Source: Ignavibacteriales bacterium (GTDB lineage: Bacteria; Bacteroidota; Ignavibacteria; Ignavibacteriales; Ignavibacteriaceae). Taken from it: 56,488 nt of DNA. The stretch is from positions 1 to 56,488 of the forward strand of contig JAGUYG010000025.1 in assembly GCA_020061465.1 (NCBI GenBank), in the 5' to 3' direction. The notes beneath the pieces are model-generated. The model ran no database searches and was not told the origin of the DNA. It was given only the letters and a program-made list of their open reading frames with translations. Shown here piece after piece: positions 8,144-17,450 of the stretch. Made by a program: the position numbers and the translations under genes. Numbering within the stretch: position 1 is the first letter of the stretch; each line of letters opens with the position of its first letter.

Positions 8144-9309
8144 ATGAAAAGTGAATACGTATAATAGTAGTTGGTGCCGGACCTGCAGGCTCAATGGCGG
8201 CAAGATTTGCTGCAGAACAGGGTCAGTCTGTTTTGATGCTTGAAAAAGACCGCGATGTCGGTTATCCTGTTCGCTGCGGTGAAGCGGTGAGCAGAGCAGG
8301 AGTTCAAGAATTTATACAGCCGGATACAAGATGGATTAGTACTGTTATCGACAAGTTTTCATTCAATGCACCGGATGGAACAGAAGTAATTCTTCCACTC
8401 CCCGATATCGGTTACGTATTAGAAAGAAGAATTTTTGATTATGAACTTGCACGAACTGCTGCTGCTGCCGGTGCACAAATTCTAACACGCGCTTATGTGA
8501 ATGGGTTAATATTAGAAGGCGGTACCGTTGGTGGTGTGAAATACGAATATCAAGGGGTACAGCATCAAACAAACTCTAAAATTGTAATTGCTGCCGATGG
8601 TGTCGAATCACGCGTAGGAAGGTGGGTGGGATTAGAAACGCATATTGACTTCAGAGACATGGAAAGCGCTGTGCAAGTTACCGCATCAAATATTAACGTC
8701 GATCCAAATACACTATACTTTTACTTTGGATCGCAAGTAGCACCAAACGGATATTTTTGGGTCTTCCCTAAGAACGGTAATCTGGCAAACATCGGACTGG
8801 GAATAAGCGGAATTATCGGAAAGAAAAAATCTGCCCTTTCTTATTTAAATGACTTCATGCAAAAAAATTATCCCGCTGCACCTATTCTCACTTCAATTGC
8901 AGGGGGTGTGCCGTGCAGTATTACGCTAAAAAAAATTTCAGCTCTCGGTATCATGCTTGTTGGAGATGCTGCCCGGCAGGTGAATCCTCTAAGCGGCGGA
9001 GGTATAGCAAGCGGAATGATTGGCGGAAGCATTGCAGGACGCATCGCAGCCGATGCGGTAAAAATGAATAAGTTTGAACATATTCTATCCTATGATTCTG
9101 CATGGCATAACTGGCTAGGTAAACGTCATGAAGTTTTTAACCGTATTAAAAACGGTATCTATAACTTTTCGGACGAGAAGTTTAATAGTATTGCTCATGC
9201 ATTTGCGGAAATTCCTTATGACAAAAGAACTCTGAAAAAATTATTTATGAAAGCGTTGTTTAACCAGCCTTCCCTTATTCTTGATATCACAGAAGTATTT
9301 CTTTACTAA
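8144..9309 (+). CDS. Geranylgeranyl reductase family FAD-dependent oxidoreductase, apparent 5' frameshift
   Basis: About 388 residues if intact. The family reduces isoprenoid double bonds in lipids, quinones or chlorophyll side chains. The FAD-binding start VVGAGPAGSMAARF is encoded from about 8167, followed by DRDVGYPVRCGEA, the family-typical PVRCGE segment, and GDAARQVNPLSGGGI near residue 270. There is no normal start codon in this frame: TGA at 8152 closes it and the first ATG (8194) would remove the nucleotide-binding loop. A good start MKSEY at 8144 is in another frame and runs into TAA at 8162. Adding one base near 8159 joins both as MKSEY-x-IIVVGAGPAG. Either a real frameshift or a sequence error. 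Ferredoxin precedes it. Confidence 0.8.
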
Positions 9310-9471
9310 CTGCTAATGGACCACTTTATTGATTGCAATATTTCATCATTACATAATTACAAAATTATTAAAAGTTCCTGCTAATATGCGGATTATATAA
9401 TCGGATAAATTGATCTCTCAGGAAGGTTTACGGATAATCCTATCTTAAAATTCGCAATTCCAGACTAATTA

Positions 9472-11133
9472 TTGAACAAACAACCAGCTAAAGTCGAAAT
9501 TATAATTTTATTCCACTTTTCAAATTATTATATTAACACAGTTAAACTTTCATTCCTTATGCCGCAAAAAAAAGAAAATAGTGGACGAAACTTTCCCCGC
9601 TCCGGTAAAATGGAAGCGTCGAAGCATGATGCTTCATTTAACGGAGATAAATTTTCAAACTCCGGTTTATTAACCGAAATAATTGACTTATTTCCCAATT
9701 TGTTTTATTGGACTCAAACAATTGACGGGGAAAGCGAGAGCGTGTACTACTCTTCAAATATTATTAATGTTACAGGTTATTTAGGTGATGAAATTCAATC
9801 GATGCCCGGCAGAGGCTTGTCACTTGTAGTAGATGAGGATTTGTCCCCGGTAAAAAATCATTTGAATAATTTTACCAACGATGCTTCACGCAATTTTACC
9901 GAATTGGTCTATAGAATCCGTAAACGCGACGATGTTGTGATTTGGTTAAAAGAAAACATAGCCGTAACACGCAGCAAAGAAGGAAAAATCGAATCATATT
10001 TCGGCATAGTTGAAAACATAAGCAGCTTGAAAGAAGCAGATCAATCGCTGCAAAAATCAAGCGAAGAATTAAAACAACTAAATGCATCAAAGGATAAGTT
10101 TATCTCGATTCTATCGCACGATCTGCGTTCACCGTTTACGAGTATTTTAGGCTTTTCTGAGATACTAATGAATGAGCCGGATTTATCCGTTGCCGAACGG
10201 CACGAATACTTAAATTACATTCATGAATCGTCTCAAACCCAGTTGCAATTAATTAATTATCTGCTCGATTGGTCGCGCCTTCAAACCGGAAGAATAAAAA
10301 TTGAACCGCAAAGATTAAATGCCCAAACATTAATTTATAATTGCGTTTCTTCCTTAACCGGAAATGCTATCAGGAAAAATATTGATATAAAAGTTGAAGT
10401 AAGAGAGTCAATCTTTATTCAAGCAGATGAAAGACTTGTAAACCAGGTGTTCACAAATATTCTTAGCAACGCAATAAAGTTTTCCAATGAAGGAGAAAAG
10501 GTCGAAATATTTGCAGATGTTTTTAACGACGATAAAATAGAATTTATATTTAAAGACAAGGGTATTGGCATTTCCGAATCGAATAAAATTAAAATGTTCA
10601 GCGTTGAAAAAATGTTTTCAACGGAAGGAACAAAAGGTGAAAAAGGAACGGGGCTTGGCTTGCCTTTGGTAAAAGAAATTATCAACAAGCACAATTGCGA
10701 AATCTGGTTTTATTCGGAAGCGGGAAAAGGGAGCGAATTTCACTTTACACTTCCCTTATCGCATAACACAATATTGCTGATTGAAGACGATGAAACTCAA
10801 CTGTCGCTTATTGAAAAAGCAATCAAGGACGAATATCCGTCATTCCGATTGGTTACCGCCATAAACGGTTATGAGGCTATGAGCATTATCTTAGATAGAC
10901 TACCCTCCCTAATTATTACCTCGCATGACATGCCGCTGATGACCGGTTTGGAGTTGATTGAATCGTTAAAAAAGGGAGATAAAAATTTTAGAATTCCGGT
11001 TATTGCCTCCGTGCAATTAATAACCGATGAGCTGCGTAAATCTTATCAAGAGCTTGGTGTTAGTGCAATTCTTCAAAAACCGGTAGATATTAATTTATTG
11101 ACTCAGAAATTGCAGCTAATACTTGAATATTAA
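9472..11133 (+). CDS. PAS-domain hybrid histidine kinase with degenerate receiver
   Basis: 553 residues, cytoplasmic, no membrane helices. Order: a PAS domain with PAC (about 65-190), HisKA with SHDLRSPFTSILGF (histidine 216), HATPase with NILSNAIKFS, DKGIGIS and GTGLGLPLV, then a receiver (about 433-553). The receiver keeps the acidic cluster (E438, D439, D440) and the conserved lysine (K536, QKPVD), but the phosphoacceptor position reads serine (S484 in TSHDMP) and the usual threonine is valine. It is therefore probably a pseudo-receiver that cannot be phosphorylated in the normal way. The start used is TTG at 9472; ATG at 9559 or 9610 is equally possible since none has a clear ribosome site. 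No partner regulator is adjacent. Confidence 0.85.
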   Translation: MNKQPAKVEIIILFHFSNYYINTVKLSFLMPQKKENSGRNFPRSGKMEASKHDASFNGDKFSNSGLLTEIIDLFPNLFYWTQTIDGESESVYYSSNIINVTGYLGDEIQSMPGRGLSLVVDEDLSPVKNHLNNFTNDASRNFTELVYRIRKRDDVVIWLKENIAVTRSKEGKIESYFGIVENISSLKEADQSLQKSSEELKQLNASKDKFISILSHDLRSPFTSILGFSEILMNEPDLSVAERHEYLNYIHESSQTQLQLINYLLDWSRLQTGRIKIEPQRLNAQTLIYNCVSSLTGNAIRKNIDIKVEVRESIFIQADERLVNQVFTNILSNAIKFSNEGEKVEIFADVFNDDKIEFIFKDKGIGISESNKIKMFSVEKMFSTEGTKGEKGTGLGLPLVKEIINKHNCEIWFYSEAGKGSEFHFTLPLSHNTILLIEDDETQLSLIEKAIKDEYPSFRLVTAINGYEAMSIILDRLPSLIITSHDMPLMTGLELIESLKKGDKNFRIPVIASVQLITDELRKSYQELGVSAILQKPVDINLLTQKLQLILEY

Positions 11134-11203
11134 TTTTTATTCACATCGCAAGAAATAAGCACTTCATATTATTTGTTAATTTGAGAAAACATTTTCTTCA
11201 ACC

Positions 11204-12520
11204 TCATCGAAGGAGGATTAATTTCTTTATATCAGTAAACTCACCGGCTGTGATTTTGTAGAAATAAACTCCGCTGGTTAATCCGCTTGCATTTCCAAAG
11301 GATCCTACGGAAAAAACTACTTCGTAATTTCCAGCAGGTTTTTCTTCATTAACAAGAGTTGCAACATTTCTTCCAAGAATATCGTATACTTTCATTGTTA
11401 TTAGCCGTTGAGACGGTGCAGGCCCCGTCTCTACAGCCGGAATTGTAAATCGAATTTTTGTTGCTGAATTAAACGGATTGGGGTAGTTTTGGAATAAGAA
11501 AAAATCTTTAGGTATGTCTGTATATTCGCGATCAACTGATGTTGGCAGTGATTTTATGCTGCGAATAATATCCTGTGTGATTTCATAAATATCTGTTGCT
11601 GTTGCTGCATACAATAAATCCGAATTTGGTTTTTTATATATCCCTGCGATGTTGGCATTCAAAGTTTGATAAAGATTAAAGCTCATTCCATAATCCGCTG
11701 ATTCATAAATTTCATTAAATCTTGTTAAATAAATTTTGTTTGGCTGCGAAACAACCGGTGAAAAGTAAAATCTTACGTTATCATCGTAAACATTAACCCA
11801 GGAATCGCCGTTATTGGATGACCGCACTAACTTTTTACCGTTAATTAACGCATAGATATTTTGCTGATCTTCAACATAATAAAATTCTGTTTTATCATAA
11901 TTCCAAGAAAAGGTTGAGTCAATAACTATACTTGTTATTCCGCTGTCCAACGATTTAATAAGATGTCCGTCATGGTTAACTCCAAATAAAAATTTATCGT
12001 CGTACTTGTTTAAGGATACCATAGGGAAGTATGCGATTGTGAACATCTCATTCCAGGTTAATCCACCATCGGTACTTTTCATAAGACGCCCATCAAAAGC
12101 ATAAATTAAGTCATCATTTTGATATGATACTTCAACGCTATATATTGGCGCCATAAATCCTCGCCCGCCTGCATCGGACAAAATTATATATCCGTGACTA
12201 TCCGGATAAATAGTCATGCCGCATACTACATATTTTAACGGTTCGTTCTTCCAAAAATCATAATCGTAAATATACATTGCGTGTTCACCGCCGGGCAATT
12301 GCCAATGATAGGCATGAGCGATTACTGTATCCTTGTCATTATTTACATCATAAAGACAAAGCAGTTGATCGAAACCCGGACCCGCCCAATTTTTTTTGTT
12401 AACAAGCCATGTATTCCCCTCTTTATCTTCCAAACCTTTTAGTTCGGTAAATACATAATTGTATTGGGCAATTAAATAAGAAGTGAGAATTAGACTAAAG
12501 AAGAATATTGCAGTTTTCAC
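11204..12520 (-). CDS. T9SS-exported protein with BNR-like repeats and C-terminal sorting domain
   Basis: 438 residues, GTG start, signal peptide ending SYLIAQ. The middle (about 130-320) has repeats of the sialidase/photosystem-assembly type, such as STDGGLTWNE and SSNNGDSWVN, that form a beta-propeller. The C-terminal 90 residues are a type IX secretion sorting domain: FLFQNYPNPFN, YDILGRNVATL, SGVYFYKI, KKLILLR. The mature protein should be secreted or attached at the surface. Two palindromic units are inserted in frame in the sorting domain (11292-11313 and 11407-11434), adding about 6 and 8 residues compared with the sorting domains encoded at 19562-19951 and 20694-21989. Function unknown. 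Confidence 0.85.
   Translation of the reverse strand: MKTAIFFFSLILTSYLIAQYNYVFTELKGLEDKEGNTWLVNKKNWAGPGFDQLLCLYDVNNDKDTVIAHAYHWQLPGGEHAMYIYDYDFWKNEPLKYVVCGMTIYPDSHGYIILSDAGGRGFMAPIYSVEVSYQNDDLIYAFDGRLMKSTDGGLTWNEMFTIAYFPMVSLNKYDDKFLFGVNHDGHLIKSLDSGITSIVIDSTFSWNYDKTEFYYVEDQQNIYALINGKKLVRSSNNGDSWVNVYDDNVRFYFSPVVSQPNKIYLTRFNEIYESADYGMSFNLYQTLNANIAGIYKKPNSDLLYAATATDIYEITQDIIRSIKSLPTSVDREYTDIPKDFFLFQNYPNPFNSATKIRFTIPAVETGPAPSQRLITMKVYDILGRNVATLVNEEKPAGNYEVVFSVGSFGNASGLTSGVYFYKITAGEFTDIKKLILLR
11292..11313. repeat. Palindromic unit inside the T9SS gene (GGATCC type)
   Basis: TTTCCAAAGGATCCTACGGAAA is a near-perfect inverted repeat. On the coding strand it contributes the residues VGSFGN between the conserved strand ending VVF and the ASGLTSGVY strand, where two other sorting domains in this window have no such residues. 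Related units occur at 24195-24208, 27513-27530, 55619-55636 and 56065-56082. Confidence 0.65.
11407..11434. repeat. Palindromic unit inside the T9SS gene (GAGACGGGG type)
   Basis: Arms GTTGAGACGG and CCCCGTCTCTAC pair over at least 7 bp. The coding strand reads VETGPAPSQR between IP and LITMKVY, a stretch missing from the other two sorting domains in the window. A second copy of the same palindrome stands free in a spacer at 27497-27542. Confidence 0.65.
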
Positions 12521-12681
12521 TTTGTGGGCCCCCGCCTTTGTTAATATCTATCTAAATTAATTCTTGAAATAACTTATTGCTTTGGGCAATGAATCGAATA
12601 TTTTCTACTTATAACTTAATAGTTTATGATGCTAATATCAATCAAAATTTTGCTTCAGCAATATCACCTTATGTAGGGTTT

Positions 12682-12718
12682 AAAGATGACATCTTTTTAG
12701 ATTAACGATGTCATCTTT
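12682..12718. repeat. Inverted repeat AAAGATGACATC..GATGTCATCTTT
   Basis: A 12-bp perfect stem with a 13-base loop lies in the 256-base spacer between msrA and the T9SS gene. A second member with a 15-bp stem is at 24920-24960. Both lie downstream of minus-strand or convergent genes, so they may act as transcription ends, but no proper T run follows here. Confidence 0.6.
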
Positions 12719-12776
12719 TCGTAGCGTACTTCACTGTGTGAAGTGAGCAGTTATTCCCGAATTTATTTTTTAATTA

Positions 12777-13469
12777 CTACTTCAATTTATCCTTAAAGAT
12801 TTTTTCAAATTTTTCCACTTTCGGTGCAATTACAAATGCGCAGTATCCTTGATAAGGATTTTTTTCGAAGTAGTCCTGGTGGTATTCTTCAGCCGGATAA
12901 AAATTGTCTGCCGGCGAAATTTCGGTAACTATGGGATTTTCCCACGCACCGGATTTGTCTAATTCCTGCTTATAAAATTCTGCCAATTTTTTCTGTTGAT
13001 CATTATGATAAAAAATAACCGAGCGGTATTGCGTTCCTACATCATTTCCCTGGCGATTTAATGTTGTCGGATCGTGCGTCTTCCAAAAAATTTCTAATAA
13101 TTCTTTATAGCTGATTATGCCTGGATCAAATATTATTTCGCATACCTCGGCATGACCGGTTTTTCCCGAACAAACTTCTTCATAAGTCGGATTTTTTGTT
13201 TCTCCGCCGGCATAGCCTGCAACAACCGACTTAATGCCGTTAAGTCTTTCGAATATTGCTTCGGTACACCAAAAGCATCCCGCGCCAAATGTTGCCTTTT
13301 CCATGTTTGAATTTACTGTCGAATTCATAACCTTTTCTTTAATGTTATTTTGTGATTTGTTTTCTTGACAACCGAATGCTAATAGAATAAATAAAAATGT
13401 AAAAATGCAAAGATTAAAAAATGAAATAAACTTCACAAACATTTTATTGCGACTATTTTTTCTTAGCAT
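12777..13469 (-). CDS. msrA: Peptide methionine sulfoxide reductase MsrA, lipoprotein form
   Basis: 230 residues. Reduces methionine-S-sulfoxide in proteins with thioredoxin-type electron supply. The catalytic motif GCFWC (cysteine 65) is followed by the usual family sequence, including GHAEVCEI, FWKTHDPTT, QGNDVGTQYRS and EYHQDYF. The front has a lipoprotein signal peptide with lipobox LAFGC (cysteine 34), so the enzyme should be membrane-anchored on the outside of the inner membrane or in the outer membrane. The first ATG is favoured because GGAAG stands 10 bases upstream. Single gene, with msrB absent from the window. Confidence 0.95.
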   Translation of the reverse strand: MLRKNSRNKMFVKFISFFNLCIFTFLFILLAFGCQENKSQNNIKEKVMNSTVNSNMEKATFGAGCFWCTEAIFERLNGIKSVVAGYAGGETKNPTYEEVCSGKTGHAEVCEIIFDPGIISYKELLEIFWKTHDPTTLNRQGNDVGTQYRSVIFYHNDQQKKLAEFYKQELDKSGAWENPIVTEISPADNFYPAEEYHQDYFEKNPYQGYCAFVIAPKVEKFEKIFKDKLK

Positions 13470-13565
13470 ATATAATTCTTCCGATTGTCAACAGCGAATA
13501 TAAAATAAATTCACACCTCTACAGGTGCTGAGGATTACGAATTGAGGACTATGTTATTTATGGGC

Positions 13566-13746
13566 ACCTCTAAAATCCCAAATGACAAGCACCAAAAGAC
13601 AAATAAATTCCTCCAAAGGAGACTTGGGACAAATTCAAAAAACGAAATTTCAAACAAATACAGTTTTTGCTTTGTTTTGGTCATTTGTATTTTGATTATT
13701 GACTCTTATTTGAGATTTGTTTTTTGTGATTTGAGGTTTTAGAGGT
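13566..13746. repeat. Inverted-repeat element with ACCTCTAAAA ends
   Basis: The 181-base stretch begins ACCTCTAAAA and ends TTTTAGAGGT, and the similarity of the arms continues inward (18 of 21 positions). It contains runs such as CAAATGACAAGCACCAAAA on one side and their imperfect complements on the other, plus a CTCCAAAGGAG unit. A partial relative (GCACCAAAATACAAAT) lies at the window end (56437 on). The open frame 13542-13742 on the plus strand is a product of this repeat, not a gene. Probably a dispersed non-coding repeat. Confidence 0.55.
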
Positions 13747-13808
13747 TCTCTTATGTCAACCGAAGGAGAGAATAAATTTAATGCAAGTATAAAAGAAAGG
13801 ATAAGGAG

Positions 13809-13843
13809 GAAGGCAGCTAAATCGTAAGTTAATAGCTGCCTTC
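13809..13843. terminator. Hairpin after the DUF2807 gene
   Basis: An 11-bp perfect stem GAAGGCAGCTA/TAGCTGCCTTC with a 13-base loop lies 32 bases beyond the minus-strand stop at 13875. The following minus-strand bases are CCTCC then T-rich, so it is a weak intrinsic terminator candidate. Confidence 0.4.
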
Positions 13844-13874
13844 ATTTATTGACAAATAAATTGAAACTGAGAAT

Positions 13875-14576
13875 TTAATCTCCTCTTGAGATAGATGAGC
13901 TCCCGCTGAATTTTGTTTTACCCAATTTTGCATCGCCGTAGTATACAACTTTTGAAGCGCCGCTTAAGTAGGCATCTAAAACTCCGTTCATGTTAACAGA
14001 CGCCGAAGACGAACCTGAGAGTGAACAACTAACATTTAAAACGGAGAAGTTTTTCATTTTTATGCTGCTGCTTCCGGAGCTTTTTACGTCCAAATTATTT
14101 CCGCTTCCTTCTAAAATAACTTTGCTTGCACCGGAAAGAGAAAGATTTAGGTCAGCGCATTTTAATGTTCCTTCAAGATAAGAAGAACCGGATAATTCGG
14201 CTTTGAAAGACTTATCAGAAACATCCATAGAAATTTTACTTCTCGAAGCTCCGCTTAAAGCCAGACCCGTAAGGGCAGGTATTTTAATCATAACCATTAT
14301 ATCGCCGAGCGCACGAAAACCGGATTTGTCAATGTATATTTTTAATCTCTCACCTTCCTGTTTAACTCTCAAATATTCAAAGTCGTCCTCATCGGCTTTG
14401 ATTTCAATACTATATGTTTCCGATTGAGTAATATTCAGCTTAATTGAATAGCCGGCTTCAACTACTGTGAAGTCCTTGTAATCGTAAGTCTTAACAATTG
14501 AATCTGCAAAGGCAAGGGCAGAAAATATTGTGGCTGCAAAAAGTGACAAAATCCAAATAAAAAATTTGTTTTTCAT
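13875..14576 (-). CDS. DUF2807 (head GIN domain) secreted protein
   Basis: About 233 residues from the start at 14576, chosen because GAGGGAT stands just upstream and it begins a proper signal peptide (MKNKFFIWILSLF, cleavage after ALAFA). The rest is a right-handed beta-helix-like ladder: LSGASRS, LSGSSYLEG, LSGASKVI, SGSSSIKM, LSGSSSAS, LSGASKVV and FSGSSS recur about every 20 residues, the mark of the DUF2807 putative auto-transporter adhesin family common in Bacteroidota. It is probably periplasmic or outer-surface; function unknown. Confidence 0.85.
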   Translation of the reverse strand: MKNKFFIWILSLFAATIFSALAFADSIVKTYDYKDFTVVEAGYSIKLNITQSETYSIEIKADEDDFEYLRVKQEGERLKIYIDKSGFRALGDIMVMIKIPALTGLALSGASRSKISMDVSDKSFKAELSGSSYLEGTLKCADLNLSLSGASKVILEGSGNNLDVKSSGSSSIKMKNFSVLNVSCSLSGSSSASVNMNGVLDAYLSGASKVVYYGDAKLGKTKFSGSSSISRGD

Positions 14577-14678
14577 TTTAATCCCTCGTTTACAATTTGT
14601 TGTAATGTTATTGGCTTTCACCGGATTAGACTTTTGTAACGCTCAAATAGTTACCTTTAAGAAGATTTTTTTTTCTTC

Positions 14679-17159
14679 CTAAGTAATATCAACTTTAACC
14701 GGTTTTACGTGCCAAATATTTTCAGCATATTCTTTTACTGAACGGTCGCTTGAGAATTTGCCAATTCTTGCTACATTTATAATAGATTTTTTTGACCACG
14801 TTTCTTGATCCAAGTACAAAGCACTAACTTTCTCTTGAGTTTTTATGTACGATTCATAATCGGCAAAGATGCAGTAATAATCCACATTCAATAAAGAATC
14901 TATTATAGAATCAAAGATACCCGGTTCATGCTTGTTAAAATAATTGGATGAAATCATGTCAATAACTCTTTTTAGCCCGGAATTATTTTCATAATACTCG
15001 CGCGGGTTGTAGCCGTTTTGTTTTAGCTTTATCACCTCATCGGCAGTCAGTCCGAAGATAAAAATGTTTTCATCGCCAACTTCTTCCCGGATTTCAATAT
15101 TAGCACCGTCCATTGTTCCTATAGTTAAAGCTCCATTTAAAGCAAACTTCATATTGCCGGTACCGGAAGCTTCAAAGCCTGCTGTAGATATTTGTTCCGA
15201 AAGATCTGAAGCAGGAATAATTTTTTCTGCAAGTGTAACGGAATAGTTTTTTAGAAATGCAACTTTTAATTTATCCCCAACATCGCTGTCGTTGTTAACT
15301 ACATCGGCAACACAATTAATCAGCTTGATAATCAGTTTAGCAGTTGTGTATGCCGGTGCGGCTTTCCCGCCGAATAAAATTGTTCGAGGCACCATATCAA
15401 TTTTCGGATTATCCTTTATTCGATTATATAATGTTATAACGTGCAGAACATTCAGAAGCTGTCGTTTATATTCGTGCAGCCTTTTAACCTGTACGTCAAA
15501 CATTGATTCCGGATTTACTTTTATCGGATGTTCTTTCTCAATATATTCTATCAACAATTTTTTATTTAGCCATTTTGAAGTGCGCCAATTTTCTCTGAAT
15601 TCGGTGTCATCTATAAGCTTCTCGAGCTTGCGAATATGGTCTAATTCTTTCACCCAGCTTTTGCCAATTTTATCGGTGATTAAGCCCGATAAAAGAGGGT
15701 TTGCAGTTTTAAGCCAGCGCCTTGGTGTAATTCCGTTAGTAACATTTTTAAATTTTTCGGGGAATAATTTATAGAAATGGGGGAAGATTCTTGATTTCAA
15801 AATCTCCGTGTGCAGCCTTGCAACACCATTAATAGAATTTGAACCTACAATAGCAAGGTTGGACATTTTAACTTTTTTGTCAGAACCTTCACGGATGATC
15901 GAGAGTTCTTGAATTATTTTTTCATCTGTTGTGTAATGCTCTCTAACATAATCTAAAAAGCGTCTATTAATTTCATAAATAATTTGAAGATGACGCGGAA
16001 GCAATTGATTAACTATCGTTACCGACCATTCTTCCAGTGCTTCGGGAACAACAGTGTGATTAGTATATGAGAAGGTTGCGGTGGTTATTTTCCATGCATC
16101 CTCCCAGCCCATGCCTTCCTCATCAATTAATATTCTCATTAATTCGGGAATTGCAATTACAGGATGCGTATCGTTTAGTTGAATTGCTGTCTTCTCTGCA
16201 AATTGATCGTACCTGGTATGATTTATTTTATATTTTCGAATTATATCCTGCAAAGTAGCCGACACAAAGAAATACTGCTGCCTGAGTCTTAAATATTTTC
16301 CTTCGGTGATCGTATCGTTGGGATACAAAACTTTCGAAATGTTTTCCGAATTATTTTTGTTTTCAACTGCCGCAACATAATTGCCGATGTTAAAATCTCT
16401 AAAGTTAAATTCTTCGGTAGCCCGCGCTTCCCATAGACGCAGATTATTTACAGTATTCGTTCTATACCCGGGAACGGGAACGTCGTATCCAACAGCAAGC
16501 ACATCCTCTGTATCAATCCAATCGAACTTAAGTCTTCCGAAAGGATCCTTGCCCATTACAACTCGACCATAAAATTTTACCCGGTAAACCAACTTTCTTC
16601 TAAGAATTTCCCATGGATTCCCAAACCGTACCCAGTTATCGGCTTTTTCTACCTGGTATCCGTTTTCTATCTCTTGCTCAAAAATTCCGTAATGATACCG
16701 GATGCCGTAACCAAAAGCAGGCAGCTCCAGGGTTGCCATTGAATCAAGATAACATGCAGCCAGCCTTCCTAAGCCGCCGTTTCCTAATGCCATATCTTTT
16801 TCTTGATCGCGTATGTCTTCCAGGCTGTAACCGTCGTTCTTTAAAATGTTGTAACACTCATCGTAATAGTTCATATTGATTAATGCATTACCTAAAAGCC
16901 TGCCCATTAAAAATTCCATCGAGAGATAATAAACTCTTTTCACATCTTCTTCTTTATACTTTTGTTGTGTGCGTAACCACTTCCTTACCAATCTATCTCT
17001 AACGGATAAAGACAATGAATAATAAGCATCATCATCCGTTGCTGTAAATTTATCCTTAACAAGAATGAATTCTAAATGTTCGGCAAACTGATTGGATAAT
17101 GAAAAGCTCGAAACATCATGCTTATCGGTAAAGAATACAGAATCGTTTTTTAAGCCCAT
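14679..17159 (-). CDS. glgP: Glycogen/starch phosphorylase
   Basis: 826 residues, the normal length for GT35 phosphorylases. Releases glucose-1-phosphate from alpha-1,4-glucan with pyridoxal phosphate. Family sequence is seen throughout: YYLSMEFLMGRLLGNAL, ALGNGGLGRLAACYLDS, QLNDTHP, NGITPRRWL, VKRLHEYKRQLLN, and EASGTGNMKFALNG, where lysine 671 should bind the cofactor. Cytoplasmic. It stands alone; no branching enzyme or glycogen synthase is in the window. The segment GKDPFGR near residue 205 is encoded by an AAGGATCCTTTCGG string that looks like the palindromic units elsewhere, but this could be chance. Confidence 0.97.
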   Translation of the reverse strand: MGLKNDSVFFTDKHDVSSFSLSNQFAEHLEFILVKDKFTATDDDAYYSLSLSVRDRLVRKWLRTQQKYKEEDVKRVYYLSMEFLMGRLLGNALINMNYYDECYNILKNDGYSLEDIRDQEKDMALGNGGLGRLAACYLDSMATLELPAFGYGIRYHYGIFEQEIENGYQVEKADNWVRFGNPWEILRRKLVYRVKFYGRVVMGKDPFGRLKFDWIDTEDVLAVGYDVPVPGYRTNTVNNLRLWEARATEEFNFRDFNIGNYVAAVENKNNSENISKVLYPNDTITEGKYLRLRQQYFFVSATLQDIIRKYKINHTRYDQFAEKTAIQLNDTHPVIAIPELMRILIDEEGMGWEDAWKITTATFSYTNHTVVPEALEEWSVTIVNQLLPRHLQIIYEINRRFLDYVREHYTTDEKIIQELSIIREGSDKKVKMSNLAIVGSNSINGVARLHTEILKSRIFPHFYKLFPEKFKNVTNGITPRRWLKTANPLLSGLITDKIGKSWVKELDHIRKLEKLIDDTEFRENWRTSKWLNKKLLIEYIEKEHPIKVNPESMFDVQVKRLHEYKRQLLNVLHVITLYNRIKDNPKIDMVPRTILFGGKAAPAYTTAKLIIKLINCVADVVNNDSDVGDKLKVAFLKNYSVTLAEKIIPASDLSEQISTAGFEASGTGNMKFALNGALTIGTMDGANIEIREEVGDENIFIFGLTADEVIKLKQNGYNPREYYENNSGLKRVIDMISSNYFNKHEPGIFDSIIDSLLNVDYYCIFADYESYIKTQEKVSALYLDQETWSKKSIINVARIGKFSSDRSVKEYAENIWHVKPVKVDIT

Positions 17160-17450
17160 AGATTTACCTGCGTTTAAATATTTAACTTTCTTTGAATTTA
17201 TCTGCTAAAAAAATAATTATAAAAAGAATGAATAGAAAATTATTAGAGCAGTATTCGTATTCCGGCGGGGCTGATTGGCTTACATTAATTAGGGGCAGTT
17301 ATTAGTAACATCCTAAAAATTACAAATCCATCATGATTCTGCCGCAGCCGTATTTCATTTTTTTATCCGCAGCTATTTTGTGTTGAGATTTTGAAAAAAA
17401 ATTGCGGTCTGAATTTTTTTAATGAAGCCTTCATTAAAGCAGAAATAAAT

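Noticed and set aside
13753-13827. 24-codon plus-strand frame (MSTEGENKFNASIKER...) with AGG upstream
   Set aside because: It starts at the edge of a repeat and ends in a hairpin; no evidence of conservation, and such short frames are frequent by chance.
16535-16551. GGATCC-type unit inside glycogen phosphorylase (GKDPFGR)
   Set aside because: Symmetry is limited and the segment could be natural coding sequence; without an alignment I do not count it as an insertion.
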